A stretch of DNA of 64,000 nt from FEN-1297 sp964498065 (GTDB lineage Bacteria > Bacteroidota > Ignavibacteria > Ignavibacteriales > Ignavibacteriaceae), in contig CAZCFZ010000007.1 in the NCBI GenBank assembly GCA_964498065.1, positions 25,084 through 89,083 of the forward strand, read 5' to 3'. The notes under the pieces were generated by a model, which saw nothing but the letters and a program-made list of their open reading frames with translations, made no database searches and was not told the DNA's origin. The position numbers and the translations under genes were made by a program. This document shows, one piece after another, positions 51,565 through 61,096 of this stretch (position 1 is the stretch's first letter; each line of letters starts with the position of its first letter).

Positions 51565-54414
51565 TTGCAAAAAATAAAAGACAACGTCTATCAACTGAAA
51601 AGGGCTATGCAATTTTCCGCTATTTGTTTTTTAATAGTTCTAGTCTTCACTCAAACTGCCGGCGCAAAACAAAATGTTAAACAATCGCAGGGAACACCTG
51701 CGGCGACGGCTAAAAAGGATAATGTACCTATCTATATGAATACCAAATACTCGTTCAGGGAACGGGCTGCGGACTTGGTCTCCAGGATGACCCTGGAAGA
51801 AGAAGTAAGACAACTCCATACCAATTTTGCACCGGCTATTCCCAGATTAGGTGTTCACCAGTATTTTTACTGGAGTGAGGGCCAGCATGGAATCAATGCA
51901 ATGTTTGGCAATATTCACAACGGCAGTCATAAAAAACAAAGGTTCGCCTATGGGGCTCCTCATGCAACAAGCTTTCCGGTTAATTTTGCAACCACAATGA
52001 GCTGGGATCCCCAACTCATTTATAAGGAAACGCAGGCCATCTCGGACGAGGCTCGAGGGTTTCTTGATAAATCTTTGTTTGACAAAGGTCAAAATAATCT
52101 GGGAGAGTCGCGCGACGATTATGGAAACCTGACTTACTGGGCTCCGACTGTCAACCTGGACAGGGATCCCCGTTGGGGACGCACCGATGAAGCGTTTGGA
52201 GAAGACCCGTACCTTGCCTCGCACATGGAGGCTGCATTTGTCGATGGTTATCAGGGACAAACTATGGATGGAAAATCGGAAACGGGTTATCTAAAAGTCG
52301 CTGCGACCGCCAAACATTATGCTCTGAATAATATTGAAAATAATCGCCAGGGTATCTCTTCAAATGCGAGTGACGAGGCTATTAGGGATTACTACTTGGC
52401 TCCCTTTCGTTACCTTATAGAACATGCCCATGTAGCAGGGCTGATGACTTCCTACAACGCTATTAATGGAACTCCGGCGGTAGCGAATACTTATACTGTC
52501 AATGAACTTGCTCAGCGGACGTTCGGGTTTAACGGGTATATTACTTCGGATTGCGGTGCTGTGGGAACAACCTACTTGGAGTTTCCCCGCGGACATCACT
52601 GGGCGCCGCCGGGATGGACAATGGTGCAGAAAAATAATAAAACGACCTGGGTAAATGATAAAACCGGGAAGACGGTTTCTGGTGAGGTCGGAGGTATGGC
52701 CTTTGCAGTCAAGGCTGGCACGGATCTGAACTGCACCGGAGCTGAGTACATTCTCATGAATGTCAAGAAGGCGATCAACGCAGGTATTCTGAGTAAAGGC
52801 GTTATTGACAGGGCACTTACGAAGGTTTTTACAGTACGAATGAGAACCGGTGAGTTCGATCCACCCGACAAAGTTCCCTACACTAAAATCACCAAAGATG
52901 TAATTCAGAGCCCTGCCCACCAGAAGCTGGCTGAGGAAGTTGCAGAGAATACGCTGGTGCTTCTGAAAAATGATCCTGTTCCGGGTAAGAATACGAAGCT
53001 GCTTCCGCTGAATGCCGGCAAAATGCAAAAGATTGTAATTGTCGGCAACTTAGCTAATAAGGTTACGCTGGGAGGTTATTCGGGTGATCCTACCTTGAAA
53101 GTCGATGCAGTACAAGGGATCACCAATGAAGTAAAGGCAGTTAACCCTAATGTCTCCGTAATTTTTGATAGCACCGGTACTTCCACTACGGCTACAAAAC
53201 CTGCCTGGTTAAGTGAAAAAACTAAGTCGGATATTAAAAGTGCGGATTTGGTAATCGTATTTGTAGGAACCGATGAGGCTGTTTCGCGCGAAGGGCTTGA
53301 CCGTGTGAGCCTGGCCATGCCGGGGAACTATAATTCGCTGATCTACCAGGTGGCGGCTTTGGGCAATCCGAATATGGTATTGACAATTCAGTCCGTCGGA
53401 CCGGTCCAGGTTCAATATATAAAACATTACTTCCCGGCTATCCTGTTCAGCAGTTATAACGGTGAGAGTCAGGGAACAGCTTTGGCCAATGTATTGCTGG
53501 GCAAGAAAAACCCAAGCGGACACCTCGACTTCACCTGGTACATGAACGATACCCAGCTTCCAAGCAAGTCGGATTATTATTTGGTCCCAAGTAAAACTAA
53601 CTTCTTAGGGCGAACTTATATGTACTTCAGAGGCGGTTTTGTTGGCTATTACCGTCACTTTACAATTGTGCCGCCAACCTATCCGTTTGGATATGGATTA
53701 AGTTATAGTCAATTTAAAATCTCCAACGTCAGCGTGTCGAATAAGCAAATATCGCCGGATGACAACGTGGATGTACATTTTGATGTAACGAATACCGGAA
53801 GTATTACAGGCGCGACGGTTGCCCAGCTGTATGTAAGCTCTCCCAAGGTTAAAGGGAAAGAACTGCCTATCGAACGTTTGGAAGGTTTTCAAAAAACAAA
53901 GGAACTAAAACCGGGAGAAACCCAACATATCACGTTGAATGTTAAAGCTGCCAATCTGGCGTTCTGGAATGAAGATAAGCTGAAAAGTGTCGTTTACAAT
54001 GGTACCTACGAGTTCCGGGTTGGGTATAATTCAAGTGATTTCGCTGATTCCGCAGCTGTGGATATTCGGGGAATGCTTACACCTAAGGTGGAACACGTTA
54101 CCGTTCAGCCGGAACAACTGGTATATCATGTGGGTGATACCATTAACCTGAACGGGAAAAATAAATGGATTAAAAGCGACATCAACCCTAATCTGGAAGA
54201 ACACCACGTCAGGGCAGATAATATAATCGAGGCAGTCAATAATGATGGTTCGTTTGTAAATTTGACCAAAACAAAGATACAATATAACAGCAGCAACAGC
54301 TCGGTTGCAACAGTAAATGGTAACGGCATTGTTAAAGCAAGAGGGCAAGGTGTTGCCACTATTAGTGCTGTCGTTGATGGTATATCAGGCTCAACTGTAA
54401 TCGTTGTTAAATAG
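51565..54414 (+). CDS. GH3 beta-glycosidase with Fn3-like and Big2-like C-terminal domains
   Basis: A 949-residue secreted enzyme; start TTG with GGAAGGAAAC upstream; signal segment about 12-36. GH3 N-domain (about 60-420) has YWSEGQHGINAM, FPVNFATTMSWDPQL, and the nucleophile Asp in GYITSDCGAV (about 331). The GH3 C-domain (about 440-690) has LAEEVAENTLVLLKND and SSYNGESQGTALANVLLG. A fibronectin-III-like domain is at about 715-815 and a bacterial Ig-like Big2 domain at the end (SSNSSVATVNGNGIVKARGQGVATISAVV). The substrate is probably beta-xylosides or glucosides. GC content is visibly higher than in neighbours (around 60 percent in parts), suggesting acquisition by transfer. Confidence 0.92.
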   Translation: MQKIKDNVYQLKRAMQFSAICFLIVLVFTQTAGAKQNVKQSQGTPAATAKKDNVPIYMNTKYSFRERAADLVSRMTLEEEVRQLHTNFAPAIPRLGVHQYFYWSEGQHGINAMFGNIHNGSHKKQRFAYGAPHATSFPVNFATTMSWDPQLIYKETQAISDEARGFLDKSLFDKGQNNLGESRDDYGNLTYWAPTVNLDRDPRWGRTDEAFGEDPYLASHMEAAFVDGYQGQTMDGKSETGYLKVAATAKHYALNNIENNRQGISSNASDEAIRDYYLAPFRYLIEHAHVAGLMTSYNAINGTPAVANTYTVNELAQRTFGFNGYITSDCGAVGTTYLEFPRGHHWAPPGWTMVQKNNKTTWVNDKTGKTVSGEVGGMAFAVKAGTDLNCTGAEYILMNVKKAINAGILSKGVIDRALTKVFTVRMRTGEFDPPDKVPYTKITKDVIQSPAHQKLAEEVAENTLVLLKNDPVPGKNTKLLPLNAGKMQKIVIVGNLANKVTLGGYSGDPTLKVDAVQGITNEVKAVNPNVSVIFDSTGTSTTATKPAWLSEKTKSDIKSADLVIVFVGTDEAVSREGLDRVSLAMPGNYNSLIYQVAALGNPNMVLTIQSVGPVQVQYIKHYFPAILFSSYNGESQGTALANVLLGKKNPSGHLDFTWYMNDTQLPSKSDYYLVPSKTNFLGRTYMYFRGGFVGYYRHFTIVPPTYPFGYGLSYSQFKISNVSVSNKQISPDDNVDVHFDVTNTGSITGATVAQLYVSSPKVKGKELPIERLEGFQKTKELKPGETQHITLNVKAANLAFWNEDKLKSVVYNGTYEFRVGYNSSDFADSAAVDIRGMLTPKVEHVTVQPEQLVYHVGDTINLNGKNKWIKSDINPNLEEHHVRADNIIEAVNNDGSFVNLTKTKIQYNSSNSSVATVNGNGIVKARGQGVATISAVVDGISGSTVIVVK

Positions 54415-54441
54415 AAGTAATTCAGAATTTAAGGAGTCCTA

Positions 54442-56154
54442 TTGAAAAGACGAGATTTTTGCGAAATTGCCGGAATTGGTGCCGGTGCAGCTATGTTTAT
54501 GCCGCTTTCAGCTAAAGCTCAAAGCATTCAAGATGCAATCTCAAAAAAAATCGTACCGAATTTTCCGGTATCCGATTGGAAAGCTGTTGTAGATGAAGGT
54601 TGGGGAACCAGTCTGGATTCTGCCGGTAAAGGAACATGGGACGGAGTTTCTTTGAAATCCCCATCCATTCCCGGTCTATCTGGCGAAGGACCTTTTAAGC
54701 CTGAATGGGAATCACTTCTTAATTATGAAGCGCCTGAATGGTACCGGGATGCCAAGTTCGGTATCTGGGCTCATTGGAGCCCGCAATGCGTTCCAGAAGA
54801 CAGCGACTGGTACGCACGTAATATGTACATACAGGGGCAGGGACAGTATGATTACCAGATTTCACATTACAACCATCCATCCAAATTCGGCTATAAAGAT
54901 CTTTGCGCTCAGTGGACCCTGCTTAACTGGGAACCGGAAGCTATGATCGAACGATATAAGAGAGCAGGTGCAAAATTATTTCTGGCTTTGGCAAATCATC
55001 ATGACGGATTCGATACATGGGCATCTAAACATCATGCATGGAATGCAGCCAAGATTGGACCGAGGCGAGATGTAATCGGCGCTTGGGCTGCTGCCGCAAA
55101 ACAGCAGGGACTTTACTTTGGCGTTACTGTGCATGCTGCGCGAAACTGGTGGTGGTTCCAGGTTGCCCATCTTTGCGATAAAACCGGACAGTTCAAAGGC
55201 GTACCTTATGACGGACAATTGACTAAGGAAATGGGCAAGGATCAGTGGTGGCAGGGCTTCAATCCGCAGGAACTCTACGGCCGTAAACACGGTATTCACG
55301 AGAATCCCGATGAAAAATATGTACTGAATTTTTACAACAGGGTCCGCGATCTCATAGATCAGCATAATCCCGATCTGCTTTATTTCGATAACGGCGGGCC
55401 GCCGCTCGGATGGGCAGGCATGAACTTAGCTGCTTATTTTTATAATCATAATTTAAAGACTCATAAAGGGAAACTTGATGCGGTTTTAAACGTAAAGCAA
55501 GTTCCCGATAAGCTGGCAAAAGCCTTGGTTGCAGATTACGAACGTGGTGTTACAGCTGAGATTATGCCTCACGCATGGCAATCGGAAACATGCATCGGCG
55601 ATTGGCACTATAACAGGCAGAGGTTTATTAATCATAGTTATATGAAGCCCGTTGAAGTTATTCATTGGATGGTTGATGCCGTCAGCAAGAACGGTACTTT
55701 TATACTTAATATTCCCGGCAAACCGGACGGAACAAATGATTCGGATGAAGTGAAGATCCTTGAAGAGATTGGAAGCTGGATGCAGACGAACGGAGAAGCG
55801 ATCTATGCAACAAGACCATGGAAGATTTTCGGTGAAGGACCGCATGCAGTTAAATCCGGAGCCTTTGCAGGCAGCAGCACATCATCTCTCGATTCGAGAG
55901 ATATACGCTTTACCCGCAGTAAAAAAGGCGGTATTTTATTTGCCATAATTCTCGGATGGCCCGAAAAAAAGAGCTTTCATGTAAAGAGTCTCGGCAAAGC
56001 TTCATCGCTGCGCCCCGGTAAAGTTGAAAATGTAGAGCTTCTCGGTTGTGTTGACAAATTGGAATGGAATCAATCGGCTGAATTTTTATCGGTTACAAAA
56101 CCTTCGACCAAGCCATGCGATTTTGCATATACTTTGAAAATAAGCTTTGAATAA
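54442..56154 (+). CDS. GH29 alpha-L-fucosidase with twin-arginine-like signal
   Basis: A 570-residue enzyme. The TTG start with AAGGAGTCC upstream gives KRRDFCEIAGIGAGAAMFMPLSAKAQ, a Tat-like signal. GH29 features: WYRDAKFGIWAHWSPQCVP (about 100-118), YNHPSKFGYKDLC, FLALANHHDGFDTW (about 180-193), and nucleophile Asp316 in PDLLYFDNG. It cleaves terminal L-fucose from glycans. A C-terminal region (about 460-570) with RDIRFTRSKKGGILFAIILGWP resembles the family's beta-sandwich. After the stop, AACTAAT (56168-56174) and ATTAGTT (56178-56184) form a small hairpin without a T-run. Sits directly after the GH3 gene. Confidence 0.94.
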   Translation: MKRRDFCEIAGIGAGAAMFMPLSAKAQSIQDAISKKIVPNFPVSDWKAVVDEGWGTSLDSAGKGTWDGVSLKSPSIPGLSGEGPFKPEWESLLNYEAPEWYRDAKFGIWAHWSPQCVPEDSDWYARNMYIQGQGQYDYQISHYNHPSKFGYKDLCAQWTLLNWEPEAMIERYKRAGAKLFLALANHHDGFDTWASKHHAWNAAKIGPRRDVIGAWAAAAKQQGLYFGVTVHAARNWWWFQVAHLCDKTGQFKGVPYDGQLTKEMGKDQWWQGFNPQELYGRKHGIHENPDEKYVLNFYNRVRDLIDQHNPDLLYFDNGGPPLGWAGMNLAAYFYNHNLKTHKGKLDAVLNVKQVPDKLAKALVADYERGVTAEIMPHAWQSETCIGDWHYNRQRFINHSYMKPVEVIHWMVDAVSKNGTFILNIPGKPDGTNDSDEVKILEEIGSWMQTNGEAIYATRPWKIFGEGPHAVKSGAFAGSSTSSLDSRDIRFTRSKKGGILFAIILGWPEKKSFHVKSLGKASSLRPGKVENVELLGCVDKLEWNQSAEFLSVTKPSTKPCDFAYTLKISFE

Positions 56155-56265
56155 AAAACAGTTGAAGAACTAATAAAATTAGTTGCTTAGTCAAATTTGT
56201 TTTATAATTGAAACGATTTTATGATTAAATTGATAATTATGTTTAATTAAATTCTGGATAGATAA

Positions 56266-57165
56266 ATGAAAATTTTAAAATTAACTTTTTTATTGCTTCT
56301 TACATTGTCGCTTAGTGCGGCAGCACAGGAAATAATAAATTTATATCCCGGTGCTATTCCGAATTCCAAACCATCCGATATAAAAGAAACTGAACACTTG
56401 GGAATGTACGCAGGAGTAACAAAGCCGACTTTACAAATTTTTTTACCTGATAAAGATAAGGCAACCGGAGCTGGGGTTGTAATTTGTCCCGGCGGAGGCT
56501 ATGCAGTAGTAGTATATCAAGCCGAAGGAGTGAGAACTGCTAAAGAATTTGCAAAAAAGGGAGTTGCTGCTTTTGTGCTGAAGTACAGACTGCCGAGTGA
56601 TTCAACAATGATAAATAAAACAATCGGCCCTTTGCAGGATGCCCAGCAGGCAATTAAGGTTGTAAAGGAAAATGCAGCCGAGTGGGGAATCGATACTAAC
56701 AGAGTCGGAATAATGGGCTTCTCCGCCGGAGGACATGTAGCATCTACGGAAGCTACTCATTATAGAAAAGCGTTAATTGAAAATAAAGATAATATAAGTT
56801 TGCGCCCGGATTTTCAGATATTGGTTTACCCTGTGATAAGTATGGAAGACAGTCTTACACATCTTGGTTCAAGAACTGAATTGTTGGGTAAAGATCCGTC
56901 GCAAAAATTGAAAGATGAATTTTCAAGTGAATTACACGTTGACGATAACACACCGCAAGCCTATATTACTCAGGCAGGGGACGATAAAACGGTTACCGTT
57001 GATAACAGCATAGTTTATTATGAAGCATTAAGGCATCACGGAGTTGCAGCCGAACTGCATCTGTATCCTCACGGCGGTCACGGTTTTGTATTAAGACTAA
57101 AGACTGCAGACTGGATGTCGTGCATATTCAAATGGATGAAAAATTCGAAAATTATAAATAAATAA
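56266..57165 (+). CDS. Secreted acetyl-xylan-esterase-like alpha/beta hydrolase
   Basis: A 299-residue enzyme. Signal peptide MKILKLTFLLLLTLSLSAAAQ. Oxyanion motif PGGGYAVVVYQAEG (about 75-88), nucleophile Ser in GIMGFSAGGHVAS (about 156), and Asp/His in AGDDKTVTVDNS and PHGGHGFVL. This belongs to the group of BD-FAE/acetyl-esterase-like carbohydrate esterases common in xylan-degrading clusters. ATG at 56266. The next esterase gene starts 17 bases after its stop. An AACG-centred half-dyad GAAACGATTTTA (about 56210) upstream resembles the LacI-type operator before the GH95 gene, but only weakly. Confidence 0.88.
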   Translation: MKILKLTFLLLLTLSLSAAAQEIINLYPGAIPNSKPSDIKETEHLGMYAGVTKPTLQIFLPDKDKATGAGVVICPGGGYAVVVYQAEGVRTAKEFAKKGVAAFVLKYRLPSDSTMINKTIGPLQDAQQAIKVVKENAAEWGIDTNRVGIMGFSAGGHVASTEATHYRKALIENKDNISLRPDFQILVYPVISMEDSLTHLGSRTELLGKDPSQKLKDEFSSELHVDDNTPQAYITQAGDDKTVTVDNSIVYYEALRHHGVAAELHLYPHGGHGFVLRLKTADWMSCIFKWMKNSKIINK

Positions 57166-57182
57166 AAAATTATGAGTTAATA

Positions 57183-59102
57183 ATGAAAAAACTTTTTTTT
57201 TCGGTTTTTTTATTTCTTGTGTTTGGTTTTTTTTCAAACGCACAAAATATTGTTGAACACGCGCCTCAAGGCTTTGACTCTTTACGTACCGATATCCCGC
57301 ACGGGGAAATTGATACTGTTTATTACGAATCAAAAGTAGTGGATACCACACGGAGGGCTCTTGTTTACACACCTCCGGGATTTTCACGAAATAAAAAATA
57401 TCCGGTGCTTTATCTTTTACATGGAATCGGCGGGGATGAATTTGCATGGAAAAATAACGGCCATGCTCAAATTATTTTGGATAATCTTTATGCTGAAAAC
57501 AAAATAAAACCGATGATTGTAGTTATGCCTAACGGCCGTGCTATGAAGGATGATCGTCCGGTTGGTAATATATTCAGTCCCGATAAGATCAAGGCTTTCG
57601 CAACTTTTGAGAAAGACTTGTTTGATGATTTAATACCATTTATTCAAAAAAGATATCCTGTTTTTACAGATCGTGAAAACCGTGCACTTGCAGGTTTGTC
57701 TATGGGCGGCGGGCAGTCTTTCAATATCGGATTAACCAATCTCGATAAGTTTGCATGGATCGGTGCATTTTCGGCTGCACCCAATACAAAAAAACCTGAG
57801 GTACTTATACCAAATCCGGAAAAATTGAAAAAGGAATTAAAGCTGCTGTGGATTTCGTATGGCGATGAAGATAACCTGGTTGTCTTCGGTCAGCGTATAC
57901 ACAATTATTTAGCTGCTCACGGTGTTCCCCATATTTTTTATATCGAACCGGGCGGACACGAATTCAAAGTCTGGAAGAACGATCTTTACATGTTTTCTCA
58001 ACTAATATTTAAACCTGTTAATGTTTCAACCTTTTCCCGGTACAGCGTTGTAGGAGTTCCGGCTTCTACTAATGTAAGAGGCGCAAAATATCCTCGTATC
58101 TTGCCGGACAACCGGGTAATCTTTCACGTTAAAGCACCCTATGCTAAAAAAGTTCAAATTGATCTGGGGAAAAAATATGACATGGTAAAAGATACTGCCG
58201 GAGTTTGGAAAGTTACAACAGATTCTTTAGGAGAAGGATTTCATTATTATTCTTTATTGATTGATGATGTTGCAGTTGCCGATCCTGCAAGCGAAACATT
58301 TTATGGTATGGGACGGATGGCAAGCGGCATTGAGATACCCATTTGGGGTCAAGACTACTACGCTGTAAAAGATGTTCCGCACGGTGAAATTAGAATAAAC
58401 CGGTATTATTCCAATGTTACTAATTCGTGGCGTTTAATATATATTTATACACCTCCGGGTTATGATACCGGTATAAGCAAAAAATATCCCGTATTATATT
58501 TATTACACGGTGGAGGGGAAGATGAAAGGGGCTGGGCCGAACAAGGTAAAGCCGATTTAATTCTTGATAATCTCATTGCAGAAAAAAAGGCGAAGCCGAT
58601 GATTATTGCAATGGTTGATGGAAATGTCGGAAGGCTCGGTTTCGACGAAAACACTTTAAGATTTTTCACAGCGGAATTAAAACAAAGTGTCATTCCGTTT
58701 GTCGAAAAAAATTACCGTGTAAAAACCGATTCAAAAGACAGGGCACTTGCTGGTCTATCAATGGGAGGATTACAGGCACTTTATGCGGGTATGAATAACA
58801 CACAGTTGTTTTCTTATCTAGGCATATTTAGTTCCGGCTGGATACTTCCCATGCAAAGTAAACTGGCGGATGAACAATATGATAATATGAAAAAAAATAT
58901 TGATGTGATTAAAAGAAACTTAAAGCTTTTGTGGATTTCGACAGGAGGAAAGGAAGATATTGCTTACAAAAATTGTCAAGCGATGATTGGAAAATTTAAA
59001 GAAATGAAGATTAAATACTTATACGATGAATATCCGGGCGGGCATACCTGGCCGGTGTGGAGGCATGATCTATATAAATTTGCACCGCTGCTGTTTAAAT
59101 AA
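57183..59102 (+). CDS. Tandem double CE1-type esterase
   Basis: A 639-residue secreted protein with signal peptide (to residue 20) and two complete esterase-D-type hydrolase domains. Domain one is about 35-280: VLYLLHGIGGDEFAWK, Ser173 in LAGLSMGGGQS, terminal His in PGGHEFKVWK. An E-set domain follows, about 300-390 (VIFHVKAPYAKKVQIDL ... FHYYSLLIDDVAVADPASETFYG). Domain two is about 395-639: VLYLLHGGGEDERGWAEQG, Ser526 in AGLSMGGLQ, His about 621 in PGGHTWPVWR. The E-set plus second esterase parallels the single esterase at 50350-51507, so this gene looks like a fusion of a solo esterase with such a unit. Likely removes ferulate or acetate from xylan. Confidence 0.9.
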   Translation: MKKLFFSVFLFLVFGFFSNAQNIVEHAPQGFDSLRTDIPHGEIDTVYYESKVVDTTRRALVYTPPGFSRNKKYPVLYLLHGIGGDEFAWKNNGHAQIILDNLYAENKIKPMIVVMPNGRAMKDDRPVGNIFSPDKIKAFATFEKDLFDDLIPFIQKRYPVFTDRENRALAGLSMGGGQSFNIGLTNLDKFAWIGAFSAAPNTKKPEVLIPNPEKLKKELKLLWISYGDEDNLVVFGQRIHNYLAAHGVPHIFYIEPGGHEFKVWKNDLYMFSQLIFKPVNVSTFSRYSVVGVPASTNVRGAKYPRILPDNRVIFHVKAPYAKKVQIDLGKKYDMVKDTAGVWKVTTDSLGEGFHYYSLLIDDVAVADPASETFYGMGRMASGIEIPIWGQDYYAVKDVPHGEIRINRYYSNVTNSWRLIYIYTPPGYDTGISKKYPVLYLLHGGGEDERGWAEQGKADLILDNLIAEKKAKPMIIAMVDGNVGRLGFDENTLRFFTAELKQSVIPFVEKNYRVKTDSKDRALAGLSMGGLQALYAGMNNTQLFSYLGIFSSGWILPMQSKLADEQYDNMKKNIDVIKRNLKLLWISTGGKEDIAYKNCQAMIGKFKEMKIKYLYDEYPGGHTWPVWRHDLYKFAPLLFK

Positions 59103-59139
59103 TTAACCGGTTTATAGAAGTGAAATCTAAAAAAGATCG

Positions 59140-59410
59140 ATGAATATAAATGATAACAAAATTATTCTATCGTTAGAGAATATAGGAAAAGGGCTGGTAA
59201 CAAATAACGGCGGAAAGCTAAAGCGGTAAGAATGATGAATTTTATCATGCCGAAGCAAAAATAGTTAATAATAAAATTGTTGTGTGGAGTAAAAAGGTGG
59301 TTAATCCCGTTACAGTGAGGTATGCTTGGGCAAATAATCCTGAAGGTGCAAATTTATATAATAAAGAAGGGCTGCCTGTGTCTCCGTTTAGAACTAGCGA
59401 TCTTTATTAA
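59140..59410 (+). pseudogene. Remnant of a sialate O-acetylesterase gene, C-terminal end
   Basis: Two frames together give the tail of a sialate/xylan O-acetylesterase. The first (59140-59226) reads NDNKIILSLENIGKGLVT...GGKLK and stops. The second frame from 59228 reads NDEFYHAEAKIVNNKIVVWSK, then PVTVRYAWANNPEGANLYNKEGLPVSPFRTSDLY to the stop at 59408-59410. In intact family members these are consecutive, with a GFxIAG stretch between them that is missing here. The N-terminal catalytic part is gone. So this is a decayed gene within the glycan block, now about 270 bases. Confidence 0.75.
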
Positions 59411-59468
59411 AAGGATAAAACTTATAATGTTATTATTATTTTTGATTTAAATTTTCGGATAAAAGAAT

Positions 59469-61067
59469 ATGAAAGGTATTATCATTACAGTTATATTAAT
59501 ACTGCAATTTCTGTTTTCGGTAAATACATCTGCACAAAAATTACACAGCGATAACGGCGACGGAACTTATACCAATCCGGTTATAGCTTCTGATTTCCCG
59601 GATCCGGATGTAATTCGTGTGGATTCCTGCTATTACATGGTAAATACCACAATGTTCATTTTCCCGGGTGTTACGATTTTGAAATCATACGATCTTGTAA
59701 ATTGGCAATACTGCTGCAATGCAGTCCAGCGGTTCGATTTTAGTAAATGTTATGATCTCGACGGCTGTAACAGATACGGACACGGGCAGTGGGCAACCAG
59801 CTTTAAATATCACAACGGTAAATTTTATTTGTTGTTTATTACTCTCAACGAAGGCGGATTTCTATGTACTGCAAACAAACCGGAAGGCCCCTGGAAGATT
59901 AGACATTTACCGAAAGGTTTTTACGACCCGGGCCTGTTCTTTGATGAAGACGGAAAAATTTATGTCGCTCATGGATACAGTAAAATATATATGACCGAAC
60001 TGGATACAAATTTTGCACCTATATCAAAAGATTCATTAATAATTACTGGAGATATTCGAAAAGGACTCGAAGGTACGCACGTTTATAAAATTAACGTTTA
60101 TTATTACTTGTATTGTACCTACGGAGGATTAGACGGAATACAAGCCGCTTTCAGATCTAAAAATATTTACGGCCCATACGATGAAAAAATAGTAATAAGT
60201 GAAAAAACACATAACCGGAATTTCGGCATACATCAGGGAGCGCTTATAAAAACACAAACAGGGCAATGGTGGACAATGCTATTCGTCGATAACGGACCGT
60301 TCGGCCGATTTCCTTCCCTGCAGCCTGTTACCTGGAAAGACGGATGGCCGATGGTTGGTGTAGACGGGCACGCTGTTATTACATATAAAAAGCCCGACGT
60401 CGGAAAAGTTTATCCCATTACTACATTACCTACCTCCGATGAATTTGATAGTACGAAGTTAGGTCTACAGTGGGGATGGAATCATAACCCGGATCCGGCA
60501 AAATGGTCATTAACCGATAGACCGGGATACTTAAGACTTAGAACAGTGAAAGTTGTTGACAGTCTTCAAAAAGCACGTAATACACTTACACAAAGGATGT
60601 TTGCATATTATTCCGATTCTCTGGCCTCAATTGCCACTGTAAAGATGGATTTCTCAAATATGAAAGAAGGCGATATCGCTGGGTTAGCCGTTTTTCAAGA
60701 CCCTTATGCTTATATTGGTATAAAAAAGGTCAATGGCAAGAATTATATAACCATGGTAAATAATGGCACAACTATTGATTCCGCAGCAGTGAAAGGAACA
60801 ACCATATATTTGCGCGCTAGTGCTGTGCATGGTTCCGGTGCAGCTCACTATTTTGATGGAAAAGCTGCACCCGGTACAGGTACTGCTTCTTTTTCTTATA
60901 GCTTGGATAATAAGTCGTTTGCAAATATTGGAAATATACTTAAGATGAGGTTCAGTCTAAAAATATTTACTGGAAATAAATTCTGTCTGTTCAATTATCC
61001 AACTAAAGAGTTAGGCGGGTATGTCGATTTCGATTGGTTTAGAACGAGCGCAGGTTTATATAAATAA
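59469..61067 (+). CDS. GH43 family glycoside hydrolase with C-terminal beta-sandwich
   Basis: A 532-residue secreted enzyme; signal peptide to about residue 22. Five-bladed propeller (about 30-320) with the three GH43 acids: Asp45 in SDFPDPDV (base), Asp in FYDPGLFFDEDG (pKa modulator) and Glu in LEGTHVYK (acid). NFGIHQGALI is also typical. The C-terminal domain (about 330-530, EFDSTKLGLQWGWNHNPDPAKWSL) is the GH43 accessory beta-sandwich. Predicted beta-xylosidase or alpha-L-arabinofuranosidase. Follows the decayed acetylesterase. Confidence 0.93.
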   Translation: MKGIIITVILILQFLFSVNTSAQKLHSDNGDGTYTNPVIASDFPDPDVIRVDSCYYMVNTTMFIFPGVTILKSYDLVNWQYCCNAVQRFDFSKCYDLDGCNRYGHGQWATSFKYHNGKFYLLFITLNEGGFLCTANKPEGPWKIRHLPKGFYDPGLFFDEDGKIYVAHGYSKIYMTELDTNFAPISKDSLIITGDIRKGLEGTHVYKINVYYYLYCTYGGLDGIQAAFRSKNIYGPYDEKIVISEKTHNRNFGIHQGALIKTQTGQWWTMLFVDNGPFGRFPSLQPVTWKDGWPMVGVDGHAVITYKKPDVGKVYPITTLPTSDEFDSTKLGLQWGWNHNPDPAKWSLTDRPGYLRLRTVKVVDSLQKARNTLTQRMFAYYSDSLASIATVKMDFSNMKEGDIAGLAVFQDPYAYIGIKKVNGKNYITMVNNGTTIDSAAVKGTTIYLRASAVHGSGAAHYFDGKAAPGTGTASFSYSLDNKSFANIGNILKMRFSLKIFTGNKFCLFNYPTKELGGYVDFDWFRTSAGLYK

Positions 61068-61096
61068 AACTTATTTGTTTTAAATAAGCGGGAGTA

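Noticed and set aside
52360..53028. Long antisense open frames inside the GH3 gene
   Set aside because: They follow from the GC-rich composition of the GH3 gene, which keeps frames open. None has domain-like sequence or start signals.
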